A stretch of DNA of 64,000 nt from Sphingosinicella sp. (GTDB taxonomy: Bacteria > Pseudomonadota > Alphaproteobacteria > Sphingomonadales > Sphingomonadaceae): the NCBI RefSeq assembly GCF_013911755.1, contig NZ_JACESP010000002.1:210734-274733 (forward strand), written 5' to 3'. Shown piece after piece: positions 30,325-37,830 of this stretch (position 1 is its first letter; each line of letters opens with the position of its first letter). Position numbers and translations under genes: made by a program. Under the pieces are notes generated by a model. That model made no database searches and had not been told where the DNA came from. It saw nothing but the letters and a program-made list of their open reading frames with translations.

Positions 30325-30531
30325 ATGGATCAGATGACCGGTTTCGCGTCGGCGCTGACACGCCTCGAAAGCGCGCTCGACAGGCTCGAGCGTGCGGCCG
30401 CGGGTGTGGATGATGCGGGCGGTGCGCTCGCCGAACTGGACGTGCTGCGTCAGAAACACCACCGCCTGAAGGAATCCGCCGAACGCGCCGTCGCCGATCT
30501 CGACGTCCTCATCGCGTCGGCGCGGGGCTGA
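30325..30531 (+). CDS. Small coiled-coil protein upstream of zapA
   Basis: A 68-residue, entirely helical, charged protein (MDQMTGFASALTRLESALDR and so on, heptad-like Leu/Ala spacing, no TM). It ends 4 bp before zapA. Small coiled-coil genes directly ahead of zapA are common in alphaproteobacteria (DUF4164-like), so a role as a partner of ZapA/FtsZ assembly is reasonable, but inferred from position only. Confidence 0.75.
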   Translation: MDQMTGFASALTRLESALDRLERAAAGVDDAGGALAELDVLRQKHHRLKESAERAVADLDVLIASARG

Positions 30532-30535
30532 GCGC

Positions 30536-30847
30536 ATGGGCCAGATCAACGTCACCATCGGCGGCCGTTCCTATCCCCTCGCCTGCCGCGACGGCGAGGA
30601 GGAGCGACTGAACCGCCTTGCCGCGCATGTCGATGCCAAGGCTGCCGATCTCCAGGGCGCGCTCGGGCAGATGAGCGAGCCCCGGCTGCTGTTGATGTCG
30701 GCCATTCTCATCGCCGACGAGTTCTTCGACCTGAAGGAACGCGACCCCTCGCTTGGCGACACGATCGCGACGGGTGCGCTCGAAAAGGCGGCGGCGCGGG
30801 TGGAAGCCATTGTCGCGGCCCTTGAGAAGCGGCGCGCCAACGCCTAG
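30536..30847 (+). CDS. zapA: Cell division protein ZapA
   Basis: A 103-residue ZapA family protein that bundles FtsZ filaments at the divisome. The N-terminal beta motif is QINVTIGGRSYPLACRDGEE, followed by LNRLAAHVDAKAADLQGALG and a C-terminal coiled coil. 6S RNA follows directly, as it does in many proteobacteria, which supports the call. Confidence 0.9.
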   Translation: MGQINVTIGGRSYPLACRDGEEERLNRLAAHVDAKAADLQGALGQMSEPRLLLMSAILIADEFFDLKERDPSLGDTIATGALEKAAARVEAIVAALEKRRANA

Positions 30848-30856
30848 ATTAGACCA

Positions 30857-31020
30857 CGGCGGATACTGCCTGGTGCGCGCGATGCGAACATCCCTGAGGC
30901 GATATCGACATCCAAGGGTGCTGTCCCTGTGCGGATCCTGGTCCGACCATATGGTGCCCACCTGACGTTACTGGCGTCAGAGGATATTCCGGCAAACGGC
31001 CGAGGCGGTTCCGCCACCCA
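30857..31020 (+). ncRNA. ssrS: 6S RNA
   Basis: This lies between zapA and the cyclo-ligase gene, the conserved location of ssrS. The stretch contains the family-like 5' side CTGCCTGGTGCGCGCGATGC, the central bubble-side sequence GGATCCTGGTCCGACCATATG, and the 3' end GGCGGTTCCGCCACCCA followed by a run of T (31021-31025). 6S RNA folds into a long hairpin with a central bubble that mimics open promoter DNA and sequesters sigma-70 RNA polymerase. The ends are approximate. Confidence 0.85.
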
Positions 31021-31047
31021 TTTTTGACCTGTCGCCCGGATTCCCGT

Positions 31048-31611
31048 TTGTCCACCGCCCTCCTCACCGACAAGGAAACACTGCGCCGCGATGCCCGCGC
31101 CGCTCGGGCCGCGTTCGTGCGCGGTATTTCCGCGGACGATCGCAGGGCGCTGGAGGCGGCGCTCGCCGCGCGCGCGCTTCCCTTCCTCGCGAACGCCCGT
31201 GCAATCGCCAGCTACGTGCCGATGGGCCACGAGATCGACCCCGCTGCATGTATCGCGCAGGGCACAGTGCTGCTGCCGTGGTTCGCGAGCCGGGATGACG
31301 TCATGCGTTTCCGCGTCGCAGGCGGTCCGCTGGAGCCCGGTCCCTTCGGCACGATGCAGCCGCTTGCCGACGCTGCCGAGGCAGTTCCCGACACGCTTCT
31401 CGTTCCGCTCGTCGCGGCCGACGTGCACGGCAACCGCATCGGCCAGGGCAAGGGACACTACGACCGCGCGCTCGCCGCGCTCCGGGCCGTGCGCCCCACC
31501 GTGGCCATCGGCCTCGCGTGGGACGTGCAGATTCTGGATGCGCTGCCCGCCGACAGCTGGGACCAGCGCCTCGACGCGGTGGTGACGCCGACAAGGACAC
31601 TCACCGCATGA
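31048..31611 (+). CDS. 5-formyltetrahydrofolate cyclo-ligase
   Basis: A 187-residue enzyme (MTHFS family, ygfA-like) that converts 5-formyl-THF to 5,10-methenyl-THF with ATP. The ATP/substrate motif NRIGQGKGHYDRAL is at about residues 136-149 and an early KETLRRDARAAR provides the basic N-terminal motif. I favour the TTG at 31048; a TTG at 31024 would start inside the T-run of 6S RNA. Its stop overlaps the DUF2842 start (ATGA). Confidence 0.88.
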   Translation: MSTALLTDKETLRRDARAARAAFVRGISADDRRALEAALAARALPFLANARAIASYVPMGHEIDPAACIAQGTVLLPWFASRDDVMRFRVAGGPLEPGPFGTMQPLADAAEAVPDTLLVPLVAADVHGNRIGQGKGHYDRALAALRAVRPTVAIGLAWDVQILDALPADSWDQRLDAVVTPTRTLTA

Positions 31612-31826
31612 CCGACCCCAAGCCGAGCCTCAGAAAGCCCTTCGGCGTGCTGCTGCTGATCGTCCTGATCGCGGTCTATGCCGTTGTCGCCGTCGCCGTG
31701 GCCGAGCCCGTCACGCGGCTTCATGTGCTCGTACAACTCCCGGTCTGGATCATACTCGGCATCGCCTGGGTTTTCCCGGCCCGCCCCCTTGTTCGCTGGA
31801 TAGAAACCGGACGCTTCCGCAAATGA
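31608..31826 (+). CDS. DUF2842 family membrane protein
   Basis: A 72-residue protein with two TM segments (about 13-33, LLLIVLIAVYAVVAVAVAEP, and 41-57) and a C-terminal PARPLVRWIETGRFRK typical of DUF2842, a short alphaproteobacterial family of unknown function. The ATGA overlap with the cyclo-ligase gene and with the next gene indicates coupled translation. Confidence 0.85.
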   Translation: MTDPKPSLRKPFGVLLLIVLIAVYAVVAVAVAEPVTRLHVLVQLPVWIILGIAWVFPARPLVRWIETGRFRK

Positions 31827-32131
31827 CCGACATCGTTCCCCCCGACGCCTGCACCACCATGCCGGAGATCCGCACCGCGATCGACGCGCTCGACCGCGAG
31901 ATCGTCGCGCTGCTGGCGGAGCGGATGCGCTATATCGAGGCGGCGGCACGTGTGAAGACGTCGCGCGGCGCGGTGCGCGACGAAGCCCGGAAGGCGGACG
32001 TGATCGCCAAGGCCTGCGATGCCGCCGAAACGCACGGGCTGTCGCGCGATCACGTGGCGGCGATCTATGAACTGCTTGTGGAGCGTTCCATCGCGCATGA
32101 GTTCAGGGTCTTCGACAGCGTCGAAGCCTGA
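31823..32131 (+). CDS. Chorismate mutase type II family protein (AroQ/PchB-like)
   Basis: A 102-residue all-helical AroQ-fold protein. EIRTAIDALDREIVALLAER and RMRYIEAAARVKTSRGA contain the Arg and Lys positions that bind chorismate. The start PPDACTTMPEIRTAID also resembles isochorismate-pyruvate lyase PchB, so the enzyme may be chorismate mutase, isochorismate-pyruvate lyase, or both. It is the last gene of the zapA-side cluster. Confidence 0.82.
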   Translation: MTDIVPPDACTTMPEIRTAIDALDREIVALLAERMRYIEAAARVKTSRGAVRDEARKADVIAKACDAAETHGLSRDHVAAIYELLVERSIAHEFRVFDSVEA

Positions 32132-32150
32132 TTTCGTTTCCTGCGAGGAA

Positions 32151-32179
32151 GCGCCATTTCTGCCTGTGAGAAATGGCGC
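32151..32179. other. Perfect 11-bp hairpin overlapping the tRNA-Asp 3' end
   Basis: GCGCCATTTCT (32151-32161) and AGAAATGGCGC (32169-32179) are exact inverted repeats with a 7-base loop. On the minus strand the first arm met is the tRNA discriminator-CCA plus its trailer, so the tRNA precursor could pair its 3' end with a downstream trailer. On the plus strand it lies 20 bp after the chorismate-mutase-like stop. No T tract follows on either side. Confidence 0.6.
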
Positions 32180-32250
32180 GAGTGACGGGGCTCGAACCCG
32201 CGACCTCCGGCGTGACAGGCCGGCACTCTAACCAACTGAGCTACACCCGC
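32174..32250 (-). tRNA. tRNA-Asp (GTC anticodon)
   Basis: A 77-nt cloverleaf including an encoded CCA. The acceptor stem GCGGGTG pairs with CACTCGC; the D arm is GCTCAGTTGGTTAGAGT, the anticodon loop CCTGTCACG carries GTC, and the T arm has GCGGGTTCGAGCCCCGT. All arms close with at most G-U pairs. Confidence 0.95.
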
Positions 32251-32396
32251 GCGTTGCTTCGTATTTCGAAAGCCGGGCGTACCTATTGGTGGGGCCGGGC
32301 GCTGTCAAGAAGCATCTGCCGGATTTTACCGCAACTGACCGGGAACTGCGAAGCGCTTTGAAAAAAGCTGGGGAAACGCATAATTTTTGCCCCGCA

Positions 32397-32423
32397 TGTC
32401 ACATGCGCCGAGCCTGTCTCGTC
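32397..32423 (+). promoter_or_regulatory. ECF41-type promoter of the decarboxylase-like / sigma operon
   Basis: TGTCACA (32397-32403) and CGTC (32420-32423) are separated by exactly 16 bases, the promoter signature described for ECF41 sigma factors. It lies 44 bp before the ATG at 32468, in front of the two-gene operon that ends with an ECF41 sigma gene, and so implies autoregulation. Confidence 0.8.
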
Positions 32424-32467
32424 ATGTCTGCAAGCGCGCGTGGTGCGCGCCGCCAAGGAGAACGGAC

Positions 32468-32929
32468 ATGACCGCCCGATTGAACAATGCGCACAGCTAC
32501 GCACCCGAAGCCGTGAAGGCGATGATGGCGCTCGAAGAGAGCTTCAAGGACAGCGGCCTTGAACAGAATTTGATGGAACTGGTGCGGCTGCGCGCATCGC
32601 AGATCAACGGCTGCGCGTTCTGCATCCACATGCATTCAACCGACCTGCGCCGCGCGGGCGAGGACGAGATGCGGCTCTACATGCTGAACGCCTGGCGCGA
32701 ATCGACGCTCTACACGCCGCGCGAACGCGCCGCGCTCGGCTGGACCGATGCGCTCACGCGGCTTCCCGAAACGGGTGCACCGGATGCCGACTACGAAGCC
32801 GTGAAGGCCGCGTTCAGCGAGGCCGAGCAGGTGAACCTGACGCTTCTCATCGGATCGATCAACACATGGAACCGCTTGCAGGTCGGTTTCCGCGCCCCGC
32901 ACCCGGCGCTCCGCCGTGCCGCAGCCTGA
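32468..32929 (+). CDS. Carboxymuconolactone decarboxylase / AhpD-like protein, ECF41 partner
   Basis: A 153-residue all-helical AhpD-like protein. The redox/active-site motif CAFCIHMH (Cys49, Cys52, His56) sits in the typical RASQINGCAFCIHMHSTD context. Such proteins are peroxidase-like or decarboxylase-like; here the preserved CxxC favours a redox role. In ECF41 loci, a gene of this COE type (carboxymuconolactone decarboxylase, oxidoreductase or epimerase) is the standard neighbour and main target of the sigma factor. It overlaps the sigma gene by 14 bp. A GGAG lies before the ATG. Confidence 0.9.
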   Translation: MTARLNNAHSYAPEAVKAMMALEESFKDSGLEQNLMELVRLRASQINGCAFCIHMHSTDLRRAGEDEMRLYMLNAWRESTLYTPRERAALGWTDALTRLPETGAPDADYEAVKAAFSEAEQVNLTLLIGSINTWNRLQVGFRAPHPALRRAAA

Positions 32930-33779
32930 AGAGATCGCGCTGTTCGAGGCGCAGCGCCCCCGGCTGCTGCGCCTCGCCTACCGGATGCTCGGCTCGGTCG
33001 CGGAAGCCGAAGACGTGGTGCAGGACGCGTGGCTGCGCTGGTCCGAAGCGTCGGGCATCGATTCGCCCCCCGCGTGGCTGACGCGCGTCGTCACGCGCCT
33101 CTGCCTCGACCGGATGAAGTCGGCGCGGGCGCGGCGCGAAACCTATTTCGGCACATGGCTTCCCGAACCCCTGCTCGCCGAGCCCGAAGCCATCGCCGAT
33201 GATGTCACGCTCACGCTGATGCTCGCGCTTGAGCGCCTCTCTCCGCTGGAGCGCGCCGCCTTCCTGCTCCACGACGTGTTCGAGGTCAGCCTCGGCGACG
33301 TCGCCGCGACGCTCGGCCGCGATGCGGCTGCGGTGCGCCAGCTCGCCGTGCGTGCCCGGCGGCACGTGCAGGAGTCGAAATCGCGCTATACGGTGGAGGA
33401 CGGCGAGGCCGAACGTATCGCGCAGGCCTTCTTCACTGCGGCGCGCGACGGCGACACGGCGGCGCTGCAGGCGATGCTCGCCGAGAACGTCGTGATCCAT
33501 GCTGACGGCGGCGGGCGGGTTCTGGCCTTCCGCAACCCGATCCGCGGCATCGCGCGTGTGCTCCGGCTCTATGCGAGCCTGTTCCGCAAGTTCGGCGATG
33601 CCGCAACCTTGCTGCGTACGCTGCGCATCGACGGCCTTCCGGGCTTCGTCAGCCTCGATCGCGGCGACGTGCTGCAGACGACCGCGCTGGCGATCGAGGA
33701 CGGCCGCATCACCGCGATCTATATCGTGCGCAATCCCGACAAGCTCGGCCACGTCGCGCAGGCGCTGCCCATCAACTGA
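32916..33779 (+). CDS. ECF41-family sigma factor with SnoaL/NTF2-like C-terminal domain
   Basis: A 287-residue sigma factor from GTG. Region 2 (about 9-75) has RLLRLAYRMLGSVAEAEDVV; region 4 (about 105-160) has LSPLERAAFLLHDVFEVSLG. An NTF2-like domain follows (about 170-287) with the family markers DGGG (IHADGGGRVLAF) and the C-terminal NPDKL (IVRNPDKLGHV). In ECF41 proteins this C-terminal domain replaces an anti-sigma factor and tunes activity. Co-encoded with the AhpD-like gene behind an ECF41 promoter. Confidence 0.93.
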   Translation: MPQPEEIALFEAQRPRLLRLAYRMLGSVAEAEDVVQDAWLRWSEASGIDSPPAWLTRVVTRLCLDRMKSARARRETYFGTWLPEPLLAEPEAIADDVTLTLMLALERLSPLERAAFLLHDVFEVSLGDVAATLGRDAAAVRQLAVRARRHVQESKSRYTVEDGEAERIAQAFFTAARDGDTAALQAMLAENVVIHADGGGRVLAFRNPIRGIARVLRLYASLFRKFGDAATLLRTLRIDGLPGFVSLDRGDVLQTTALAIEDGRITAIYIVRNPDKLGHVAQALPIN

Positions 33780-33783
33780 GGCG

Positions 33784-34179
33784 TCAGCGCGGTTTCACCG
33801 CGAAAGCCTGAATCTCCACCTTCGCGCGATCCTCGACGAGCGCCGCGACCTGCACCAGCGCCATCGCCGGGAAGTTCTTGCCCATGACGTCGCGGTAAGC
33901 CGCGCCCACGCCCTTCAGATTGGCGAGGTATTCGGCCTTGTCGGTCACATACCACGTCATCGACGTCACGTGCTCCGGCCCCGCCCCGCCAGCCTTCAGC
34001 ACCGCCACGATATTCTCCAGCGTCTGCCGCGTCTGCGCCGCGAAATCGTCCGTCTCGAACTCTGCGTTCGCGTTCCAGCCGATCTGGCCGCCGACGAAGA
34101 TCAACGTGCCTTCGGCGGCAACGCCGTTCGCATAGCCGATGGGCTTCACCCAGCCTTCGGGTTGCAGGGTTTCAAACAT
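33784..34179 (-). CDS. RidA family protein (enamine/imine deaminase-like)
   Basis: A 131-residue YjgF/Rid protein starting MFETLQPEGWVKPIGYANG. It has LIFVGGQIGWNA and QTRQTLENIVAVLKAGGAGP typical of the family; VTSMTWYVTDKAEY and VQVAALVEDRAKVEIQAFAV follow, with Glu in place of the usual C-terminal context and no clear sign of the catalytic Arg of RidA proper, so it may be a specialised Rid subgroup. It is the last gene of the tryptophan/anthranilate operon and overlaps the thioesterase gene by 8 bp, so it may speed hydrolysis of the enamine formed after ring reduction. Confidence 0.85.
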   Translation of the reverse strand: MFETLQPEGWVKPIGYANGVAAEGTLIFVGGQIGWNANAEFETDDFAAQTRQTLENIVAVLKAGGAGPEHVTSMTWYVTDKAEYLANLKGVGAAYRDVMGKNFPAMALVQVAALVEDRAKVEIQAFAVKPR

Positions 34180-34588
34180 GGTGTGTCTCCAGATGCTGTT
34201 CGAAGGCCGCGCGCATGTCGTCCGGCCAAGGACGCGCGCGGTGGGTATCGGTGTCGGTGGCAACGACGCGCTGATCGGCGGACCAGAGCAGCGTGTCGCG
34301 ACAGGTAATGCGGTGCAGGAAATCCAGCGAGCTTCCGCCCACACGTTTCACGCCCACTTCGAATTCGAGCACGTCGCCATGCACGCCCGGATGGCTGAAC
34401 GTGATGTCCAGCCGAACGGTCGGCACGGAGATGCGGCGCTCACCCATCATCACCGGCCACGGCGAACCAATGGAGGCGAAGAATTCCTCCATCACCCCGA
34501 CGAGCAGGTTGAGATAGGACGGGAAGTAAGCAATCCCCGAAGGGTCGCAGTCCCCGAACCGCAAGGGCCGAACCGTCGTGAACGCCAT
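34172..34588 (-). CDS. Acyl-CoA thioesterase, 4HBT/hotdog family
   Basis: A 138-residue hotdog-fold thioesterase beginning MAFTTVRPLRFGDCDPSGIA. The D-x-D-x-x-G-I-x-Y-F signature (FGDCDPSGIAYFPSY) marks the 4-hydroxybenzoyl-CoA thioesterase family, with the catalytic Asp at about residue 15. In this operon it could release CoA from stalled aromatic or alicyclic thioesters, for example 2-aminobenzoyl-CoA. It lies 10 bp after the glutaryl-CoA dehydrogenase gene. Confidence 0.85.
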   Translation of the reverse strand: MAFTTVRPLRFGDCDPSGIAYFPSYLNLLVGVMEEFFASIGSPWPVMMGERRISVPTVRLDITFSHPGVHGDVLEFEVGVKRVGGSSLDFLHRITCRDTLLWSADQRVVATDTDTHRARPWPDDMRAAFEQHLETHHV

Positions 34589-34598
34589 GACGGGCCGC

Positions 34599-35774
34599 CT
34601 AGTTCGCGAAGGCTGCGATGCCGGTGATCGCGCGGCCGATGATGAGCGCGTGCACGTCGTGCGTGCCCTCATAGGTGTTCACCACCTCGAGGTTCACCAG
34701 ATGCCGCGCCACACCGAACTCATCGGAAATGCCGTTGCCGCCGAGCATGTCGCGCGCGGTGCGCGCGATATCGAGCGCCTTGCCGCAGCTGTTGCGCTTC
34801 AGGATCGAGGTCAGCTCGACAGGCGGGTGCCCGTCGTCCTTCATGCGGCCGAGCCGAAGGCAGCCCTGGAAGCCGAGCGAAATGTCCGTCACCATGTCGG
34901 CGAGCTTCTTCTGGATGAGCTGGTTCGCCGCGAGCGGCCGTCCGAACTGCTTCCTGTCCATCGTATATTGCCGCGCCGTCTTGTAGCAGGATTCGGCTGC
35001 TCCGAGCGCACCCCACGCAATGCCGAAGCGCGCCGAGTTAAGGCAGGTGAACGGCCCCTTGAGCCCACGCACCTCTGGGAACATCGCCTCTTCAGGCACG
35101 AACACCTCGTCCATCAGGATCTGGCCGGTGATCGAGGCGCGCAGGCCCACCTTGCCGTGGATCGCGGGCGCGGAGAGCCCTTCCATGCCCTTTTCGAGGA
35201 CGAAGCCGCGGATCGCGCCGTCGTCCGTCTTCGCCCACACGACGAACACGTCGGCGATCGGCGCGTTGGTGATCCATGTCTTGGCACCCGAAAGGCGGTA
35301 GCCACCCGGCACGCTCTTCGCGCGCGTCGCCATCGATCCGGGGTCGGAGCCGTGGTCGGGCTCGGTGAGGCCGAAACAGCCAATCCATTCGCCGCGCGCG
35401 AGCTTGGGCAGGTATTTCTGCTTCTGCGCTTCCGAACCGAACGTCTCGATCGGCACCATGACGAGCGAGGACTGCACGCTCATCATCGAACGGTAGCCGC
35501 TGTCGATCGCCTCGACCTCGCGCGCGATGAGGCCATAGGCGACGTAGCCGAAGCCCGCGCCGCCGTATTCGGGCGAAATCGTCGCGCCGAGCAGGCCAAG
35601 CTCGCCCATCTCGCGGAAAATCGCCGGGTCGGTCTTCTCATGCCGGAAGGCCTCGACAACGCGCGGCGCCAGCCGGTCCTCGGCATAGCGGCGCGCAGTT
35701 GTGGAAATCATCTGCTCGTCTTCGGTCAGCTGCTGCTCAAGGCCGAAGGGGTCAAAGGGATCGAAAGTTGCCAA
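34599..35774 (-). CDS. gcdH: Glutaryl-CoA dehydrogenase
   Basis: A 391-residue FAD acyl-CoA dehydrogenase that oxidises and decarboxylates glutaryl-CoA to crotonyl-CoA. The FAD/substrate stretch [38 protein letters not shown], and the C-terminal catalytic-Glu motif [20 protein letters not shown] are those of the glutaryl-CoA subgroup rather than of fatty-acyl dehydrogenases. It provides the exit from the reduced anthraniloyl ring to central metabolism. Confidence 0.9.
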   Translation of the reverse strand: MATFDPFDPFGLEQQLTEDEQMISTTARRYAEDRLAPRVVEAFRHEKTDPAIFREMGELGLLGATISPEYGGAGFGYVAYGLIAREVEAIDSGYRSMMSVQSSLVMVPIETFGSEAQKQKYLPKLARGEWIGCFGLTEPDHGSDPGSMATRAKSVPGGYRLSGAKTWITNAPIADVFVVWAKTDDGAIRGFVLEKGMEGLSAPAIHGKVGLRASITGQILMDEVFVPEEAMFPEVRGLKGPFTCLNSARFGIAWGALGAAESCYKTARQYTMDRKQFGRPLAANQLIQKKLADMVTDISLGFQGCLRLGRMKDDGHPPVELTSILKRNSCGKALDIARTARDMLGGNGISDEFGVARHLVNLEVVNTYEGTHDVHALIIGRAITGIAAFAN

Positions 35775-35786
35775 GGTCGTGCTCCA

Positions 35787-36632
35787 CTAGAGTTCGGTGC
35801 GTACTTTCCAGAGTTCCGGGAACAATTCCACCTCAAGCATCTTGCGGAGGTAGGACACACCCGAGGTGCCCCCCGTGCCGCGCTTGAGGCCGATGACGCG
35901 TTCCACGGTCGTTACGTGGTTGAAGCGCCAGCGCCGGAAATAATCCTCGAAATCGACGAGTTTCTCGGCGAGTTCGTAAAGCGCCCAGTGTTTCTCCGGT
36001 GCGCGGTAGACGATCTTCCAAGCCTCGACGACATCCTGGCTCTCGGCGCGCGGGCTCGCCCAGTCGGTGCGCTCCGCATCCGCCTTGCCGATCGGGATGC
36101 CGCTGCGCTGAAGGAGGAGCAGCGCCTCGTCATAAAGGCTCGGTTTTGAAAGGATGTCCTCGAGCTGCGCCATGATCTCGGGCCGGTGCGCGTGCGGTTT
36201 CAGCATCGCGGCATTGCGGTTACCGGCGAGGAACTCGATCGCGCGGTACTGGTAGGACTGGAAGCCGGAGGACTGGCCGAGCGAATCCCGGAACTCGGTA
36301 TATTCGCTCGGTGTCATCGTGCGGAGCACGTCCCACGCGCTGTTCAGCTGCTCGAAGATGCGCGCCACGCGCGTCAGCATCTTGAAGGCGTTCGAGACGC
36401 GCCCCTCACGTACCGCTTCCATCGCGGCGCGCACCTCGTGAATGGCGAGCTTCATCCACAGCTCGGACGTCTGATGCTGGATGATGAACAGCATCTCGTC
36501 GTGCGCGGTCGAAAGCGGCTTCTGCGCGTTCAGAATCGGATCGAGCGACAGATAATCGCCGTACGACATGCGTTCCCGGAACGACATCTGCGCGCCGTCT
36601 TTGGCCGGGTCATAGGGTTGCTGGCTGGTCAC
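35787..36632 (-). CDS. kynA: Tryptophan 2,3-dioxygenase
   Basis: A 281-residue heme dioxygenase that opens the indole ring of L-tryptophan to N-formylkynurenine. Starting at the GTG at 36632, which overlaps the kynU stop as GTGA, gives [55 protein letters not shown], and the C-terminal [15 protein letters not shown] with [12 protein letters not shown] (heme ligand His and substrate loop) are intact. It follows kynU and precedes gcdH. Confidence 0.95.
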   Translation of the reverse strand: MTSQQPYDPAKDGAQMSFRERMSYGDYLSLDPILNAQKPLSTAHDEMLFIIQHQTSELWMKLAIHEVRAAMEAVREGRVSNAFKMLTRVARIFEQLNSAWDVLRTMTPSEYTEFRDSLGQSSGFQSYQYRAIEFLAGNRNAAMLKPHAHRPEIMAQLEDILSKPSLYDEALLLLQRSGIPIGKADAERTDWASPRAESQDVVEAWKIVYRAPEKHWALYELAEKLVDFEDYFRRWRFNHVTTVERVIGLKRGTGGTSGVSYLRKMLEVELFPELWKVRTEL

Positions 36633-37822
36633 GTGACAAGTCCTCTTCTGTGATATTCGGGTTTGTCCCAGCTCCTTTTGCTCAGCACGTCCTCCATGAT
36701 GGAGACTGCGCCGAGCACCTCCTCCTCGCCGATATAGAGCGGCGTGAAACCGAACCGCAGCGCGTCCGGCGCGCGGAAATCGCCGATAACCCCGCGCGCG
36801 ATCAGCGCCTGCATGATCGCATAGCCCTGCGGGTGACGGAACGACACCTGGCTGCCGCGCGATGCGCTGTCGCGCGGCGAGGCGAGCACGAGATCGGGGC
36901 AGCGCGCCTCGACCTCGCGAATGAACAGCTCCGACAGGGCCACCGACTTGCGGCGCACGTCCGCCATATCGACGCCTTCCCACGCATCGAGCGCAGCATC
37001 GAGTACGGCGAGCGCGATGATCGGCGGCGTGCCGACGCGCATCCGCTCAATTCCGCTGCCGGGTCGGTAGTCCTGGTCGAACGCGAACGGTGCCTCGTGG
37101 CCCATCCAGCCGGACAGCGCCGGGCGCGCGGCGTCGGCGTGCTCCGCCGCCACATAGATGAACGCAGGCGCGCCGGGGCCGCCGTTCAGATACTTGTAGG
37201 TGCAGCCCACAGCGAAGTCCGCGCCGGCGCCCTTCACGTCGACGGGGATCGCACCCGCCGAGTGCGCGAGATCCCAGATCACTAGGGCGCCCACGGCATG
37301 CGCTTTCGCGATCAGCTTCGCCATGTCGTGCTTCCGGCCCGTGCGGTAGTCGACCTCGGTGATCATCAGCGCAGCGACGCTCTCGTCGATCGCGGCTTCC
37401 ACGGCTTCGGGTTCCACGACCTTCAGTTCATGCCCCCGCCCCAACGAAGCGATAAGGCCCTGCGCCATGTAGAGATCGGTGGGGAAGTTGCCGCTGTCCG
37501 ATACGATCACGCGCCGGTCGGGGCGCATTTCGAGCGCGGAGGCGAGCGCCTGATAGACCTTGATCGAAAGCGTATCGCCCATCACGACGCTGCCTTCGTG
37601 GGCGCCGATCAGCCGCGCGATGCGGTTGCCTACTTTGCGCGGCTGCACCATCCATCCGGCGGTGTTCCAGCCCTTGATGAGCTCGCCGCCCCATTCCTCT
37701 TCGATCACCTTCGCCGCGCGCGCCTTCGCGGCGATCGGCAGCGGGCCGAGCGAATTGCCGTCGAGGTAGATGACACCTTCGGGGATATGGAACATCGCGC
37801 GCGTTGCGCTGAAATCAGTCAT
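36629..37822 (-). CDS. kynU: Kynureninase
   Basis: A 397-residue PLP enzyme that cleaves L-kynurenine to anthranilate and alanine. [20 protein letters not shown] opens the protein, [15 protein letters not shown] follows, [13 protein letters not shown] holds the PLP-contacting Asp, and [20 protein letters not shown] has the Schiff-base lysine at residue 210. It starts [17 protein letters not shown], 8 bp after the anthranilate-CoA ligase gene. Confidence 0.96.
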   Translation of the reverse strand: MTDFSATRAMFHIPEGVIYLDGNSLGPLPIAAKARAAKVIEEEWGGELIKGWNTAGWMVQPRKVGNRIARLIGAHEGSVVMGDTLSIKVYQALASALEMRPDRRVIVSDSGNFPTDLYMAQGLIASLGRGHELKVVEPEAVEAAIDESVAALMITEVDYRTGRKHDMAKLIAKAHAVGALVIWDLAHSAGAIPVDVKGAGADFAVGCTYKYLNGGPGAPAFIYVAAEHADAARPALSGWMGHEAPFAFDQDYRPGSGIERMRVGTPPIIALAVLDAALDAWEGVDMADVRRKSVALSELFIREVEARCPDLVLASPRDSASRGSQVSFRHPQGYAIMQALIARGVIGDFRAPDALRFGFTPLYIGEEEVLGAVSIMEDVLSKRSWDKPEYHRRGLVT

Positions 37823-37830
37823 TGGACTCT

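Noticed and set aside
32174-32250. Prophage or island attachment site at tRNA-Asp
   Set aside because: No integrase gene and no direct repeat of the tRNA 3' end were seen; the neighbouring match is an inverted repeat.
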